Of a stretch of DNA of 64,000 bases, positions 46,852 to 55,102 are shown in pieces. Within the stretch, counting starts at the first letter, position 1. Each line of letters opens with the position of its first letter. A model generated the notes under the pieces. The model was not told the DNA's origin. It saw nothing but the letters and a program-made list of their open reading frames with translations, and searched no databases. Location: NCBI RefSeq assembly GCF_001548055.1, contig NZ_AP014724.1, positions 310,001 through 374,000 of the forward strand. Direction: 5' to 3'. A program made the position numbers and the translations under genes. The DNA is from Sulfurospirillum cavolei. GTDB taxonomy: Bacteria; Campylobacterota; Campylobacteria; Campylobacterales; Sulfurospirillaceae.

Positions 46852-47508
46852 TTACTTTTTCGCAATCCCCACTTTTTGCGGGCGGATCGTCAGGTCGGTG
46901 ATCGCACCGTTTATATGTAAAACATCTAACACGCTTTGAGCGATGGTTTGCGGTAGTAAATAGGTCTGCTCGTCGTTACTGGGCTCAAAATGCAGAGCGT
47001 CAAAAAAAGGCGTTTGCGTCATGTCGGGGTTGATAGAGGTGACCTTCACACCGCTTTTGCGCACCTCTTCAAACAGACTCAGTCCAAAATCGCGAAGCCC
47101 GCTTTTGGTGGCAGTGTAAAGGGCTGAGTATTTGGCATGGCGTGTGGCTTCGATGGACGCGATGTTGATGATGTGCCCGCTTGTTTTTTGCAAAGAGCGC
47201 AAACAGAGGCTGGAGAGAATGATGGGTGCGGTGAGATTGACATCGATGAGGTTTTTGATCTTAGCGGTGCTGATCGTCTCGTGCGGATCAAACAGTCCCA
47301 CCCCAGCGCAGTTGATGAGCACATGCACATCGTGTTCTTTCAGCCACGCTTTCACAACGCTTTCAAGTGTCTCGCCATCCCGCAAGTCACACACGATGTC
47401 CGCTTCGCGCCTGCCGATGTTAAAAACGATGTAACCGTCCTCTTGAAGTCTCTCTCTGATCGCTTTACCGATGCCGCTACTGCCGCCAGTCATTAAAACG
47501 GTTTTCAT
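46852..47508 (-). CDS. Short-chain dehydrogenase/reductase
   Basis: A 218-residue SDR. The dinucleotide site is TGGSSGIGKAI (7-17), with NCAGVG, the Ser in NIASIEATRHAKYS and the YTATK catalytic pair. The substrate is unknown. It is convergent with the binding-protein gene (2 bp apart) and follows a 120-bp gap after the radical-SAM gene on the same strand. Confidence 0.88.
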   Translation of the reverse strand: MKTVLMTGGSSGIGKAIRERLQEDGYIVFNIGRREADIVCDLRDGETLESVVKAWLKEHDVHVLINCAGVGLFDPHETISTAKIKNLIDVNLTAPIILSSLCLRSLQKTSGHIINIASIEATRHAKYSALYTATKSGLRDFGLSLFEEVRKSGVKVTSINPDMTQTPFFDALHFEPSNDEQTYLLPQTIAQSVLDVLHINGAITDLTIRPQKVGIAKK

Positions 47509-47629
47509 TGGATTCCTTTTATGTTCACATGCTTTGCTGTTAAATGTTTCTCAACAAGAGTTGAGGCACGATGGGAACCCCAAAACGCTGGCGCTTTTTG
47601 TCCCATCGGCTCAAATTGTATCGCAAAAT

Positions 47630-48868
47630 TTACAGCATCGCATTGATTTTGTCTGTGTATGCTTTAAGCATCGCTTCTTCAAACACTTCATTGTTCGCAT
47701 ATTCGCGTCCGAAAACCTTTTTCCACAAGCTCTCATCTTCCATGCAGAGGTAAAAAAAGACTTCATTGTGCCACGGTTGAAACGCTTGGTAAAGCGTGCT
47801 AAACATCTGCTCTTTTAAAGCAAGCGGATAGGAGTATTTTCCGTTTGCGTCGTGTAGGGGCATTTGAAGGATTTTACTCTTTTGCGCCCGCAGGCGGATC
47901 TTTTTGAGCACGGGTTTGATGAACGTGAGCGTGCCCATCGAAACGAGTGCTACCTCTTTACATGTAAAAAGGTTTGTCAGTTCATGAGCGATGGCGGTGT
48001 AGGCTTCTTTCCAGCCTTCAAATAAAACGATGGGATGAAAATGAAACCCAACTCGCACGCCTTTATCTGCCAAAGTTCTAGCACTTTGGATGCGTGCTTT
48101 CAAGCTTGCGGCACGCTTTTCTTCATTGTCGATGATGACCTGCGGATTGAGTGACCATGTACAGAGGATATTTTTAGGAACATCGTTTTCCAACAAATAC
48201 GCGATGTTGTCTGACTTGCTTTTAAGTTCCAAAATGACGTTGGGGTTTTTCCTTGCAAAGTGAAACAGTGCTTCTAAAACACCCGCGCGGTTGCCCCACA
48301 TCAGTGAATCCGATGATTGACCTGTGCCGATGTGATATTTTTTTGTTGGGTCAAGTTCTAGACGTTCTAGTTTATGCGCGAATGTTTTGTCAAATGTGAT
48401 GGTGTTGTTTTTGTAAAAACTCTGAATCGAGCAGTAGGAGCAGTCAAATCCGCAACTCTCCACGGCATCCAAAGTCATCAAGTTGCAGCAGCGCGTTTTA
48501 GGTGAAGCCACAGGGCAAGACCCAAGTCCTAAGCTCTCCTTTTCGATCTCTTCAACCTTGAAACTCTCTTTTTCAAAATCTATCGGTGTTTGAGGGTAGC
48601 GTTTCAGGTTGGTTTTTAATGCTTCGTATCGGTTTTGAAGGTGCGTTAGTGTCTCTTTTTTTTGCTCTTTATCTTCCCAAAGTATGGCAATATTTTCATT
48701 CCACATTTGTAAATCAATGGCGATAATGATGCAATTTTGAATTTCCGAAAAACTGAGACGATAGGCATTGGCTTTGTTCCGTAAGAACGTTTGCGTTTTT
48801 ATATGTAATTTTTCAAATGCCGTATTTTCACAGGCTTTTTCAAAATGTGCTTGTCTATCATCTAACAT
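47630..48868 (-). CDS. Spore photoproduct lyase-family radical SAM protein
   Basis: A 412-residue radical SAM protein. The cluster-binding motif is CGFDCSYCS (Cx3Cx2C), with CPVASPKTRCCNLMTLDAVE just before it and HIGTGQSSDSLMWGN after it, the pattern of the SplB-like family. The host is not expected to form spores, so repair of another UV lesion or an unrelated radical reaction is more likely. It overlaps the nucleosidase gene by 11 bp on the same strand. Confidence 0.85.
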   Translation of the reverse strand: MLDDRQAHFEKACENTAFEKLHIKTQTFLRNKANAYRLSFSEIQNCIIIAIDLQMWNENIAILWEDKEQKKETLTHLQNRYEALKTNLKRYPQTPIDFEKESFKVEEIEKESLGLGSCPVASPKTRCCNLMTLDAVESCGFDCSYCSIQSFYKNNTITFDKTFAHKLERLELDPTKKYHIGTGQSSDSLMWGNRAGVLEALFHFARKNPNVILELKSKSDNIAYLLENDVPKNILCTWSLNPQVIIDNEEKRAASLKARIQSARTLADKGVRVGFHFHPIVLFEGWKEAYTAIAHELTNLFTCKEVALVSMGTLTFIKPVLKKIRLRAQKSKILQMPLHDANGKYSYPLALKEQMFSTLYQAFQPWHNEVFFYLCMEDESLWKKVFGREYANNEVFEEAMLKAYTDKINAML

Positions 48869-49379
48869 ATTTTCCCCATAATTTTAAACTTTTGTTTATC
48901 CAATTTCCCACATCACTTTTGCTTGGAATGCTCCCATCGCAATAATCAGAGACGACTTTAAAGACGTACCTTTCAATGGTGTTTGGAATGGCATCTAAAA
49001 AGGCTTTCGCTTCCATATCGACCAGTATGGTTTTTACATGTAAAAGATTTTCTACCGCCTTTGGATGCGAGGAACACGTCGCAAAAGGAACGTCTGAATC
49101 ATGATGCGTTGTACAAAAAAGTGTGCCCTTGGCAATGCTTGTATCCGTGCATCCTGCGATGCCCACATTGATGGCAACTTCGGGCTCATAAAGGCTCAAT
49201 GCATACGTAAGTGCCGCTTGTGTGTTTTCGCTTCCCATACCTGAGACGATAAGCGCGACGTTTTCGTTTTCATACAGGTTGTACGGTTGCTTGGCTTTAC
49301 ATGTAAGCCCAAAATACCCAATGATGGGCTTGGCTTCGGCGACAAGGGCAGTATGAATAAGAATAGAAATGGTACGCAC
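48858..49379 (-). CDS. Short MTA/SAH nucleosidase-like protein
   Basis: A 173-residue protein of the purine-phosphorylase/nucleosidase fold. Typical parts: ALIVSGMGSENTQAAL, VAINVGIAGCTD and ILVDMEAKAFLDA, with Asp in VVSDYCDGS near the end. It is shorter than usual MtnN (about 230 residues), mainly in the middle. Overlap with the radical SAM gene hints at a linked role, such as removing 5'-deoxyadenosine formed by that enzyme (inference). It contains two copies of TTACATGTAA (49034-49043 and 49297-49306). Confidence 0.8.
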   Translation of the reverse strand: MRTISILIHTALVAEAKPIIGYFGLTCKAKQPYNLYENENVALIVSGMGSENTQAALTYALSLYEPEVAINVGIAGCTDTSIAKGTLFCTTHHDSDVPFATCSSHPKAVENLLHVKTILVDMEAKAFLDAIPNTIERYVFKVVSDYCDGSIPSKSDVGNWINKSLKLWGKYVR

Positions 49380-49432
49380 GGATAAACCTTTATTTTTATG
49401 TGGTCATTATAGACAATCTTTGAAAATATTGC

Positions 49433-49462
49433 TATAATTATCCTATCCCCTAGTATAGGATA
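49433..49462 (+). promoter_or_regulatory. RcnR/CsoR-type promoter-operator
   Basis: A -10-like TATAAT (49433-49438) runs into an inverted repeat: TATCCTA (49439-49445), then TCCCCTAGTA, then TAGGATA (49456-49462). The C4 run with AGTA matches the TACT-G(n)-AGTA style of sites bound by RcnR/CsoR repressors. It lies 5 bp before the repressor start, so the repressor would block its own operon. Confidence 0.6.
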
Positions 49463-49466
49463 TAAA

Positions 49467-49736
49467 ATGTCACAACATACTTCACACGACGAGGTTGTCA
49501 AACGGCTCAAACGCGCCCACGGGCATCTGCATAGCGTCATCACGATGCTTGAAAGTGAGCGTTCGTGTACCGATATCGCACAACAACTGCATGCCGTCGA
49601 AAAGGCTGTCAATAACGCTAAAAAATTACTCATTCACGATCATATCGATCATTGTTTAGATGGAGCCGTGGGTGAGGGGAGTTTGAGTTCCAAAGAGATT
49701 CTCAACGAATTTAAACTCATTACAAAATACCTCTAG
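49467..49736 (+). CDS. rcnR: Metal-sensing repressor, RcnR/CsoR family
   Basis: An 89-residue DUF156 repressor with three helices. N-terminal SQHTSHDEVVKRLKRAHGHL has the extra His residues of the Ni/Co sensors, and the middle shows SCTDIAQQLHAVEKAVN with the conserved Cys, then LLIHDHIDHCL. The His-rich pattern and the RcnA-type exporter 8 bp downstream favour Ni/Co (RcnR) over Cu (CsoR). Confidence 0.88.
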   Translation: MSQHTSHDEVVKRLKRAHGHLHSVITMLESERSCTDIAQQLHAVEKAVNNAKKLLIHDHIDHCLDGAVGEGSLSSKEILNEFKLITKYL

Positions 49737-49744
49737 AGAAAAAT

Positions 49745-50854
49745 ATGGATATTACTTCTTTGATTAGTGAGGGTGCAAACCTCTGGATTTTACTGCCGAG
49801 TGCCATCGTTTTAGGTGCTTTGCATGGGCTTGAGCCTGGGCATTCGAAAACAATGATGGCTTCTTTTATCATCGCTATTCGAGGAAGCGTCTGGCAAGCC
49901 GCGATGCTTGGCGTTGCCGCTACGATTTCGCATACGGCGATTGTTTGGATCATCGCGTTAGCAGGTCTTTATTTTGGAGCACAGTACAGCGACAGCGCCA
50001 TCGAGCCTTATTTGCAAATTGCCTCTTCCATCATTATCTTAGCCATTGCCGCGTGGATGATACGCCAAACCTATAAAGACCAACACGCATGCTTGAATCA
50101 TTGCCATGACGACCATCATCACCATCACGATGAAATTTTCACGATAGAGACGCAAGCGGGTGTTATTGAACTGTCGATTTTTGAAGAGAACCAGCCGCCG
50201 AAATTTCGCATCAAAAGTGATGTGCAATCTTCTTTGGCGCACGATAAAATCATTCTTCAAACCGAGCGCAAAGATGGAAGCGTTCAATCCTTTTCGTTTG
50301 CCCGTCACGGTGATGGTTTAGAGTCTTTGGAAGCAATCCCCGAGCCGCATGAATTTATCGCTCACCTTTTTTTCACGCACGAGGGTGAGAGCGAACACTA
50401 CGACGTAGAGTTTGTTGAACACCATCACGAACACGTTCATGAGGAGCTTGTCGGTCTTGATATCACGGCACCTGGCTACCAAGACGCGCACGAACTTGCC
50501 CACGCCAATGATATTCGCAAACGCTTTGCCAATCAAGAAGTCACGAACTTTCAAATTCTTCTTTTTGGATTGACAGGTGGACTTATTCCATGTCCTGCAA
50601 CCATCACGGTCTTACTGTTGTGCCTTCATCTCAAAAAAGTGACGATGGGTGCCGTATTGGTGTTAGGCTTTAGTATCGGGTTGGCACTCACGTTGGTGCT
50701 TACGGGCGTTATTGCAGCGCTAAGTATTCGTTACATGTCAAAGCGATTTAGCGGTTTTGGCGATATCGTGAGAAAAGCGCCTTATTTTTCCAGTGCGATT
50801 ATTGTTTTAATTGGTCTGTATATCGGATATGAGGGATTGTCGCATTTAGGTTAG
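49745..50854 (+). CDS. rcnA: Nickel/cobalt exporter, RcnA family
   Basis: A 369-residue NicO-type exporter. The membrane part has GALHGLEPGHSKTMMASFI and, near residue 275, FGLTGGLIPCPATITVLLLC, the two signature helices. Between them lies a His/Asp/Glu-rich loop (about 118-240) that starts CHDDHHHHHDEI, typical of RcnA, though here longer than in E. coli. It is controlled by the repressor gene just upstream. Confidence 0.92.
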   Translation: MDITSLISEGANLWILLPSAIVLGALHGLEPGHSKTMMASFIIAIRGSVWQAAMLGVAATISHTAIVWIIALAGLYFGAQYSDSAIEPYLQIASSIIILAIAAWMIRQTYKDQHACLNHCHDDHHHHHDEIFTIETQAGVIELSIFEENQPPKFRIKSDVQSSLAHDKIILQTERKDGSVQSFSFARHGDGLESLEAIPEPHEFIAHLFFTHEGESEHYDVEFVEHHHEHVHEELVGLDITAPGYQDAHELAHANDIRKRFANQEVTNFQILLFGLTGGLIPCPATITVLLLCLHLKKVTMGAVLVLGFSIGLALTLVLTGVIAALSIRYMSKRFSGFGDIVRKAPYFSSAIIVLIGLYIGYEGLSHLG

Positions 50855-50877
50855 GAGATATTTCAAAAGGATGAAAA

Positions 50878-51537
50878 ATGAAGCGTCTTTTGCTCATTGA
50901 AGACGATGAAGAGTTTGCATGTTTGATTCAGGCTTTTTTGGCTCAACGAAGCTTACATGTTGATATGTGTAATGATCCTTTTTTAGCTCTTGTTACGCCA
51001 CTTGAGCCGTACAGCCTTATTCTTTTAGATTTAGGCTTACCATGGATGGACGGTTTGGAGGTGTGCAGAGAGCTAAGAAAAAAGAGTCAAATCCCTATCA
51101 TCATCTCTTCGGCTCGAAACAGCACTGCCGACAAAGTCATGGGGCTTCAAATCGGCGCGGACGATTATCTACCAAAACCGTATGACCCAGATGAGCTTTA
51201 CGCACGCATTAGTAGTTTGCTTCGCCGTGTCAATGCATTTAGCAACGAAAAGCAGAAAAGGGCTTTTATGATTGACGCACAAGCCCATGACGTCATTTTT
51301 TTAGAGCATCCTTTGCTGCTGACCGAAGCGGAATTTGAAGTCGCTTCGCAATTGGTAAAACAAAACGGCCATGTTATCTCAAAAGAGCAGTTGCTCTACG
51401 ATGCTCCTGCCATCTCTTCGATGGAAGGAAAAAGTTTGGAGATGATTATCAGTAAAATTCGTGCTAAAGTAAAGCCATATTCTTCGAAAGAACACATCGT
51501 CGCATTGCGAGGAAGGGGGTATCGTCTTGTTGAATAA
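50878..51537 (+). CDS. OmpR-family response regulator
   Basis: A 219-residue regulator: receiver with IEDDEEF at the N-terminus, Asp in LILLDLGLPWMDG and Lys in DDYLPKPYDP, then a winged-helix domain ending VALRGRGYRLVE. The gene lies 23 bp after rcnA, and overlaps the kinase gene by 11 bp. The direct repeats at 52755-52794 are its likely target. Confidence 0.92.
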   Translation: MKRLLLIEDDEEFACLIQAFLAQRSLHVDMCNDPFLALVTPLEPYSLILLDLGLPWMDGLEVCRELRKKSQIPIIISSARNSTADKVMGLQIGADDYLPKPYDPDELYARISSLLRRVNAFSNEKQKRAFMIDAQAHDVIFLEHPLLLTEAEFEVASQLVKQNGHVISKEQLLYDAPAISSMEGKSLEMIISKIRAKVKPYSSKEHIVALRGRGYRLVE

Positions 51538-52747
51538 TATCAAACGCTCACTTTTAGGGCAAATTCGCTTGCTATTTGTTGTATCTTTTGTCGTTATTCT
51601 TGGATTGTGGGGCTATTTTTATCTGCGCCAAACACATTTGCAAAATGAGCACGCCATGGCACGTTACTTTAGTATCGCAAGTTCATTACAACCTTTTTTG
51701 TTTCAGTCGTATCCTTTAACGAACAAAGAGCTGCAAGAGTATCATGTAACTTTGTTTACGCAAGCGCTTAGCACCAAAGCCAAGATACAAGAGCACAGAG
51801 GCGACGATATCAAAGGGTTTACGATTTTTGAGGAGAACGGAAAACACATTTTACACGTGTATAACCCTATCGGAGAGATTTACCTTGAAGATAAAGAAGA
51901 GGATTATACCCTTAGCCTCATTCATACCATTTTTTTAGCTCTCCTTGGCATCCAAAGCATTTTGTTGGTTGTTTCACAAAGACTGTTGCATCCAATTTTA
52001 GAGATGGGGCAAAAACTTAAAGAGCTTCAACAGGGTGATTTTTCAAAATTGTCCATTCATTCTTCCTATAAAGAGTTACAACAAATCGAACATTCCTACA
52101 ATCATGCGATTGATTATATTCATTACTTGGTGCAAACCAGAGAGATGTTCAATAAAATATTGATGCATGAGCTTAAAACACCACTTGCAAAAGGGATGTT
52201 TTACCTGAAAAATGTACCCTCAACACAAAGTCATACAGATATCAAAAAGGTGTTTGAAACCATTAATTCGCAACTCGATACCTTCCGCATGCTCGAAGAA
52301 CTCATCGCCTATAAAGGGGAGGTCTCATGCGAGGAACACTCTGTTGTAACCGTCTTAAATCACGCTATAAAAACCTTACATGTAAAGAAAGATGAAACGA
52401 TAGATGTTCATCAAAGTTGTGAAACCTGTTTGATACAAGGCGATGGCGCATTATGGCAGATTTGTTTTAAAAACCTCATGGACAATGCTTTGCGTTATTC
52501 GCCCAATCATCATGTTTTTATTGAATGCTCACAGACGGCTATAACGTTTGTGAATGAAGGTGAGCCTTTACCCCTAGATATTTCTGCTCCTATTCGTGAT
52601 TGGAAAATAGAGCGCTCAAAAAATCATCGAAGTACAAGCGGATATGGTTTTGGGTTATTTATTGTTAAAAATATTATTGAATTGCACGGGTACACTTTGC
52701 GTTATCATTATGAAAATCACCGTCTCGCTTTAAGTATCCAAATCTAA
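51527..52747 (+). CDS. Sensor histidine kinase (ArsS-like)
   Basis: A 406-residue kinase with a membrane helix at about 12-30, a small periplasmic loop, a second helix at about 132-155, a HAMP-like linker, and the core with LMHELKTPLAKGMFYLKN, NLMDNALRY and GYGFGLFIVKNI. The start is TTG 51527 (or TTG 51530) with GGAAGGGGG upstream, inside the regulator gene. This compact form is common in Campylobacterota. It contains a TTACATGTAA (52376-52385). Confidence 0.88.
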   Translation: MLNNIKRSLLGQIRLLFVVSFVVILGLWGYFYLRQTHLQNEHAMARYFSIASSLQPFLFQSYPLTNKELQEYHVTLFTQALSTKAKIQEHRGDDIKGFTIFEENGKHILHVYNPIGEIYLEDKEEDYTLSLIHTIFLALLGIQSILLVVSQRLLHPILEMGQKLKELQQGDFSKLSIHSSYKELQQIEHSYNHAIDYIHYLVQTREMFNKILMHELKTPLAKGMFYLKNVPSTQSHTDIKKVFETINSQLDTFRMLEELIAYKGEVSCEEHSVVTVLNHAIKTLHVKKDETIDVHQSCETCLIQGDGALWQICFKNLMDNALRYSPNHHVFIECSQTAITFVNEGEPLPLDISAPIRDWKIERSKNHRSTSGYGFGLFIVKNIIELHGYTLRYHYENHRLALSIQI

Positions 52748-52754
52748 ACGCTAT

Positions 52755-52806
52755 TTACCTTCATTTACCTTCGCTTGGGAAAGAGGTTACCTTCGTCTTT
52801 TATACT
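52755..52806 (+). promoter_or_regulatory. Phased response-regulator sites and -10 box
   Basis: The octamer TTACCTTC occurs at 52755, 52765 and 52787: spacings of 10 and 22 bp, one and two helix turns. The last copy ends 6 bp before TATACT (52801-52806), where a -35 box would be. This is the usual form of an OmpR-type activator site. It lies between the kinase gene and the CpxP-like gene, so the local regulator probably activates the latter and the cytochrome genes. Confidence 0.65.
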
Positions 52807-52835
52807 TTCATCATATATCAATAAAAGGATTAACG

Positions 52836-53273
52836 ATGAAAGCAAAACTTATCACACTTGGTTTAACGGTTATGGTAGCATCAAGCTCTCTGTATGCTTT
52901 TGGAGGAGTGCAAGGGTGGAATTGTGGTAACCAACAAAACAGGATGCCTTTTTCGCACCCTATGTCTTTTAACGGTAACAGTATGCGAGACATTATGATG
53001 ACGCTCTCTAGTATGGACTTATCAAAAACGCAATGGAGTGAAATTCGAAAAGTGATGTTTGAGATGCGCGATCAGCACTTTGATGCATCGGCTGAAAAAG
53101 CATCGGTAGAGGTGATTCATAAAGACGGCAGTTTTGACAAAGAGCATTTTATCAAAAACAGAACGTCTTTGTCCAAAGAGATGATTGATACTCAAGCCAA
53201 GAGTATCGAAAAAATCTTAAGTATCCTCACAGAAGCTCAACGTAAATCGTTAGCCGGCAAGCTTGCGATTTAA
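52836..53273 (+). CDS. CpxP/Spy-like periplasmic protein
   Basis: A 145-residue secreted protein with a signal peptide at about 1-21 (GLTVMVASSSLYAFGG). The mature part is helical, with LSSMDLSKTQWSEIRKVMFE and SILTEAQRKSLA, the LTxxQ motifs of Spy/CpxP chaperone-like sensors. It follows the two-component genes and likely acts in feedback on the kinase or binds metal in the periplasm. The gene is 9 bp before a cytochrome b gene. Confidence 0.8.
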   Translation: MKAKLITLGLTVMVASSSLYAFGGVQGWNCGNQQNRMPFSHPMSFNGNSMRDIMMTLSSMDLSKTQWSEIRKVMFEMRDQHFDASAEKASVEVIHKDGSFDKEHFIKNRTSLSKEMIDTQAKSIEKILSILTEAQRKSLAGKLAI

Positions 53274-53282
53274 GGAGCCGTT

Positions 53283-53795
53283 ATGACACGCTATACATCA
53301 CGCTCCATCTTCCTTCATTGGCTTAGTGGGGGATTGCTTGCATTTCTTTTGGTGACGGGTACGTTTGTTTTATCCGATATCCCCAATACGGTTGAAAAAC
53401 TTGGTTCTTTGAAAATACATATGATTTTAGGCATCGTTGCAACGCTAGTAAGCGTGGTGCGCATTTTTGTCATCATTAAATCGCCAAAGCCCGAAGTATT
53501 GCTGATGAGCCCATTGCGCGCTAAGCTCATGCACGCCAATCATATAGCGATTTACGCGGTTATTCTTGCTGTTGGAGTAAGCGGCCTTATGTTGGCGCAA
53601 AGTGCTTCTTTAGGTCAGATGATTTTTTTTGGAGTAGAAAAAGAGTTATACAGTAGTTTTCACGATTTTGGCGTTGGAGTCGTGCATGGTCTTTTAACCA
53701 AAGTGCTTCTCTTTTTAGTTGTGATGCATATTGTAGGAGTGGTTTCTTATACGCTAAGTCATCAGAGCAACATTATAAAACGCATGTGGTTTTAA
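53283..53795 (+). CDS. Cytochrome b561-type membrane protein
   Basis: A 170-residue protein with four membrane helices and His residues placed for two b hemes: FLHWLSGG near residue 12, LKIHMILGIV near 46, a mid-chain His in AKLMHANHIAIY, and VVHGLLTKVLL and VVMHIVGVV near the end. It belongs to the Ni/Fe-hydrogenase/cytochrome b561 group. With the c-type cytochrome that follows, it could pass electrons between quinone and periplasm. Confidence 0.85.
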   Translation: MTRYTSRSIFLHWLSGGLLAFLLVTGTFVLSDIPNTVEKLGSLKIHMILGIVATLVSVVRIFVIIKSPKPEVLLMSPLRAKLMHANHIAIYAVILAVGVSGLMLAQSASLGQMIFFGVEKELYSSFHDFGVGVVHGLLTKVLLFLVVMHIVGVVSYTLSHQSNIIKRMWF

Positions 53796-53805
53796 AGGAG
53801 TATAG

Positions 53806-54270
53806 ATGCGTAAATATAATTTTTTAGGAACTTTGGTATTAGGTACTGCTATTGCATGCACTAGTTTGGTTGCAGAGGAAAAGACAGCCGATGATTTGGT
53901 TGCAAGCATGCAAAAAGAAGACATTACTTACGCACAACTCATGAGCGGAATGGGTATGGCGTATGAGAGTATTCAAAACGGTGTCATCAGCATGAATAAG
54001 CTGCTGGTTGATCGAGGAATCTATTTTATCCGTACCCATCCTGCTCCCAAACAAAAGCCATGGGTGATTATGGATAAAGAGGATCAAGAGGGATTTAAAG
54101 CGATGTTGGTCTATTACGATAAAAAGATGGACGAAGATGTTGCTATTATTGAAAAAGCAGCACAGCAAAAAGATTGGATCAAAGCTTATGAGGGTGCGAA
54201 AGAGCTAGGCAATAGTTGTCTTTCGTGCCATATGGCGTCTAAAAATAACGTCAAATACGTAATGAAGTAG
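53806..54270 (+). CDS. Cytochrome c'-like monoheme protein
   Basis: A 154-residue secreted protein, signal peptide at about 1-23. A single heme site CLSCH lies near the C-terminus (about 140-144), and the rest is helical, the layout of cytochrome c' four-helix bundles. It probably works with the cytochrome b encoded 10 bp upstream. Cytochromes c' bind NO or CO or transfer electrons; the role here is unknown. Confidence 0.82.
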   Translation: MRKYNFLGTLVLGTAIACTSLVAEEKTADDLVASMQKEDITYAQLMSGMGMAYESIQNGVISMNKLLVDRGIYFIRTHPAPKQKPWVIMDKEDQEGFKAMLVYYDKKMDEDVAIIEKAAQQKDWIKAYEGAKELGNSCLSCHMASKNNVKYVMK

Positions 54271-54276
54271 TCTCTT

Positions 54277-54304
54277 ATCAAAGAGAGTCTATTCTCTCTT
54301 TGAT
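54277..54304. terminator. Terminator between convergent genes
   Basis: A perfect 11-bp stem, ATCAAAGAGAG / CTCTCTTTGAT, loop of 6. It stands between the cytochrome gene (plus) and the activase gene (minus). The stem resembles that at 5875-5903 (shared AAAGAGAG). The T-tract is weak on both sides. Confidence 0.65.
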
Positions 54305-54343
54305 TGAGTGTATTTACTATACATGTGAACTAACATGTAAAAC

Positions 54344-55102
54344 CTACTGCATCACCTCAAATCCCGACAGTGCCGCACCCACAGCGCCGATGAGTTGAGG
54401 GTGTTTTGGGATGAGAATGGTTCGCTCAAGTTTAAGTTCAAGCATATGGTGCAAGAAAGGGTTGAGCGCGCCGCCACCGGTGAAGACGATGGTTTCATTT
54501 TCTTTGATGACAAATTTTCGAGCCATTGAGGCAAGTCGTGAGGCGATGGATTCGTGTACGCCATAGCAGATGTTCGCCAAACTCTCTTTTTTGGCGATAA
54601 GGGAGATGACTTCCGACTCGGCAAAAACGGCGCACATGCTTGAAATGGTCAGCTCTTTATCGTGCTCAAAGCCCGCTTTGGCGAAAGTTTCCATGTCAAG
54701 CCCTAAACGATTGGCGGCAATCTCTAGGAATTTTCCTGTCCCTGCCGCACATTTGTCGTTCATGCGAAAGTCGGTAAAACTGCCAAATTCGCCCATTTTG
54801 ATGACTTTGCTGTCTTGCCCGCCTAGGTCGATGACAGTGGCGACATTTGGCTCAAAAAAGTAAGCTCCTTTGGCGTGCGCTTTGATTTCACTGATGACGG
54901 GCGCACCGTGCGAATCTTCCAGCATATAGCGACCATAGCCCGTGGCGACGAGCATTTTGACCTCTTTGTCTGCCAAATACTCGCCCACGATGGCATCTTG
55001 ATTGAAAATGGTCGGGATGACCGCGCTATGAGTGATCTCCCGCTCTTTTCCGATACCGATGATTTTTGTATAGGTCGAGCCTATATCTACGCCCCAAAAC
55101 AT
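54344..55102 (-). CDS. 2-Hydroxyacyl-CoA dehydratase activase (BadF/HgdC type)
   Basis: A 252-residue ASKHA-fold ATPase that reduces its partner at low potential. Motifs: GVDIGSTYTKI (4-14), TVIDLGGQDSKVIKM, the Fe-S Cys in MNDKCAAGTGKFLE and the second Cys in ISSMCAVFAESEVI, and VFTGGGALNP near the end. The dimer holds one [4Fe-4S] between subunits. It overlaps by 1 bp the gene of its partner at 55102-56421. Confidence 0.92.
   Translation of the reverse strand: MFWGVDIGSTYTKIIGIGKEREITHSAVIPTIFNQDAIVGEYLADKEVKMLVATGYGRYMLEDSHGAPVISEIKAHAKGAYFFEPNVATVIDLGGQDSKVIKMGEFGSFTDFRMNDKCAAGTGKFLEIAANRLGLDMETFAKAGFEHDKELTISSMCAVFAESEVISLIAKKESLANICYGVHESIASRLASMARKFVIKENETIVFTGGGALNPFLHHMLELKLERTILIPKHPQLIGAVGAALSGFEVMQ

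Noticed and set aside
50080-50130. His codon run as a microsatellite or CRISPR-like repeat
   Set aside because: It is the metal-binding loop of the exporter, in frame, with no spacer-repeat structure. No CRISPR array was seen anywhere in the window.
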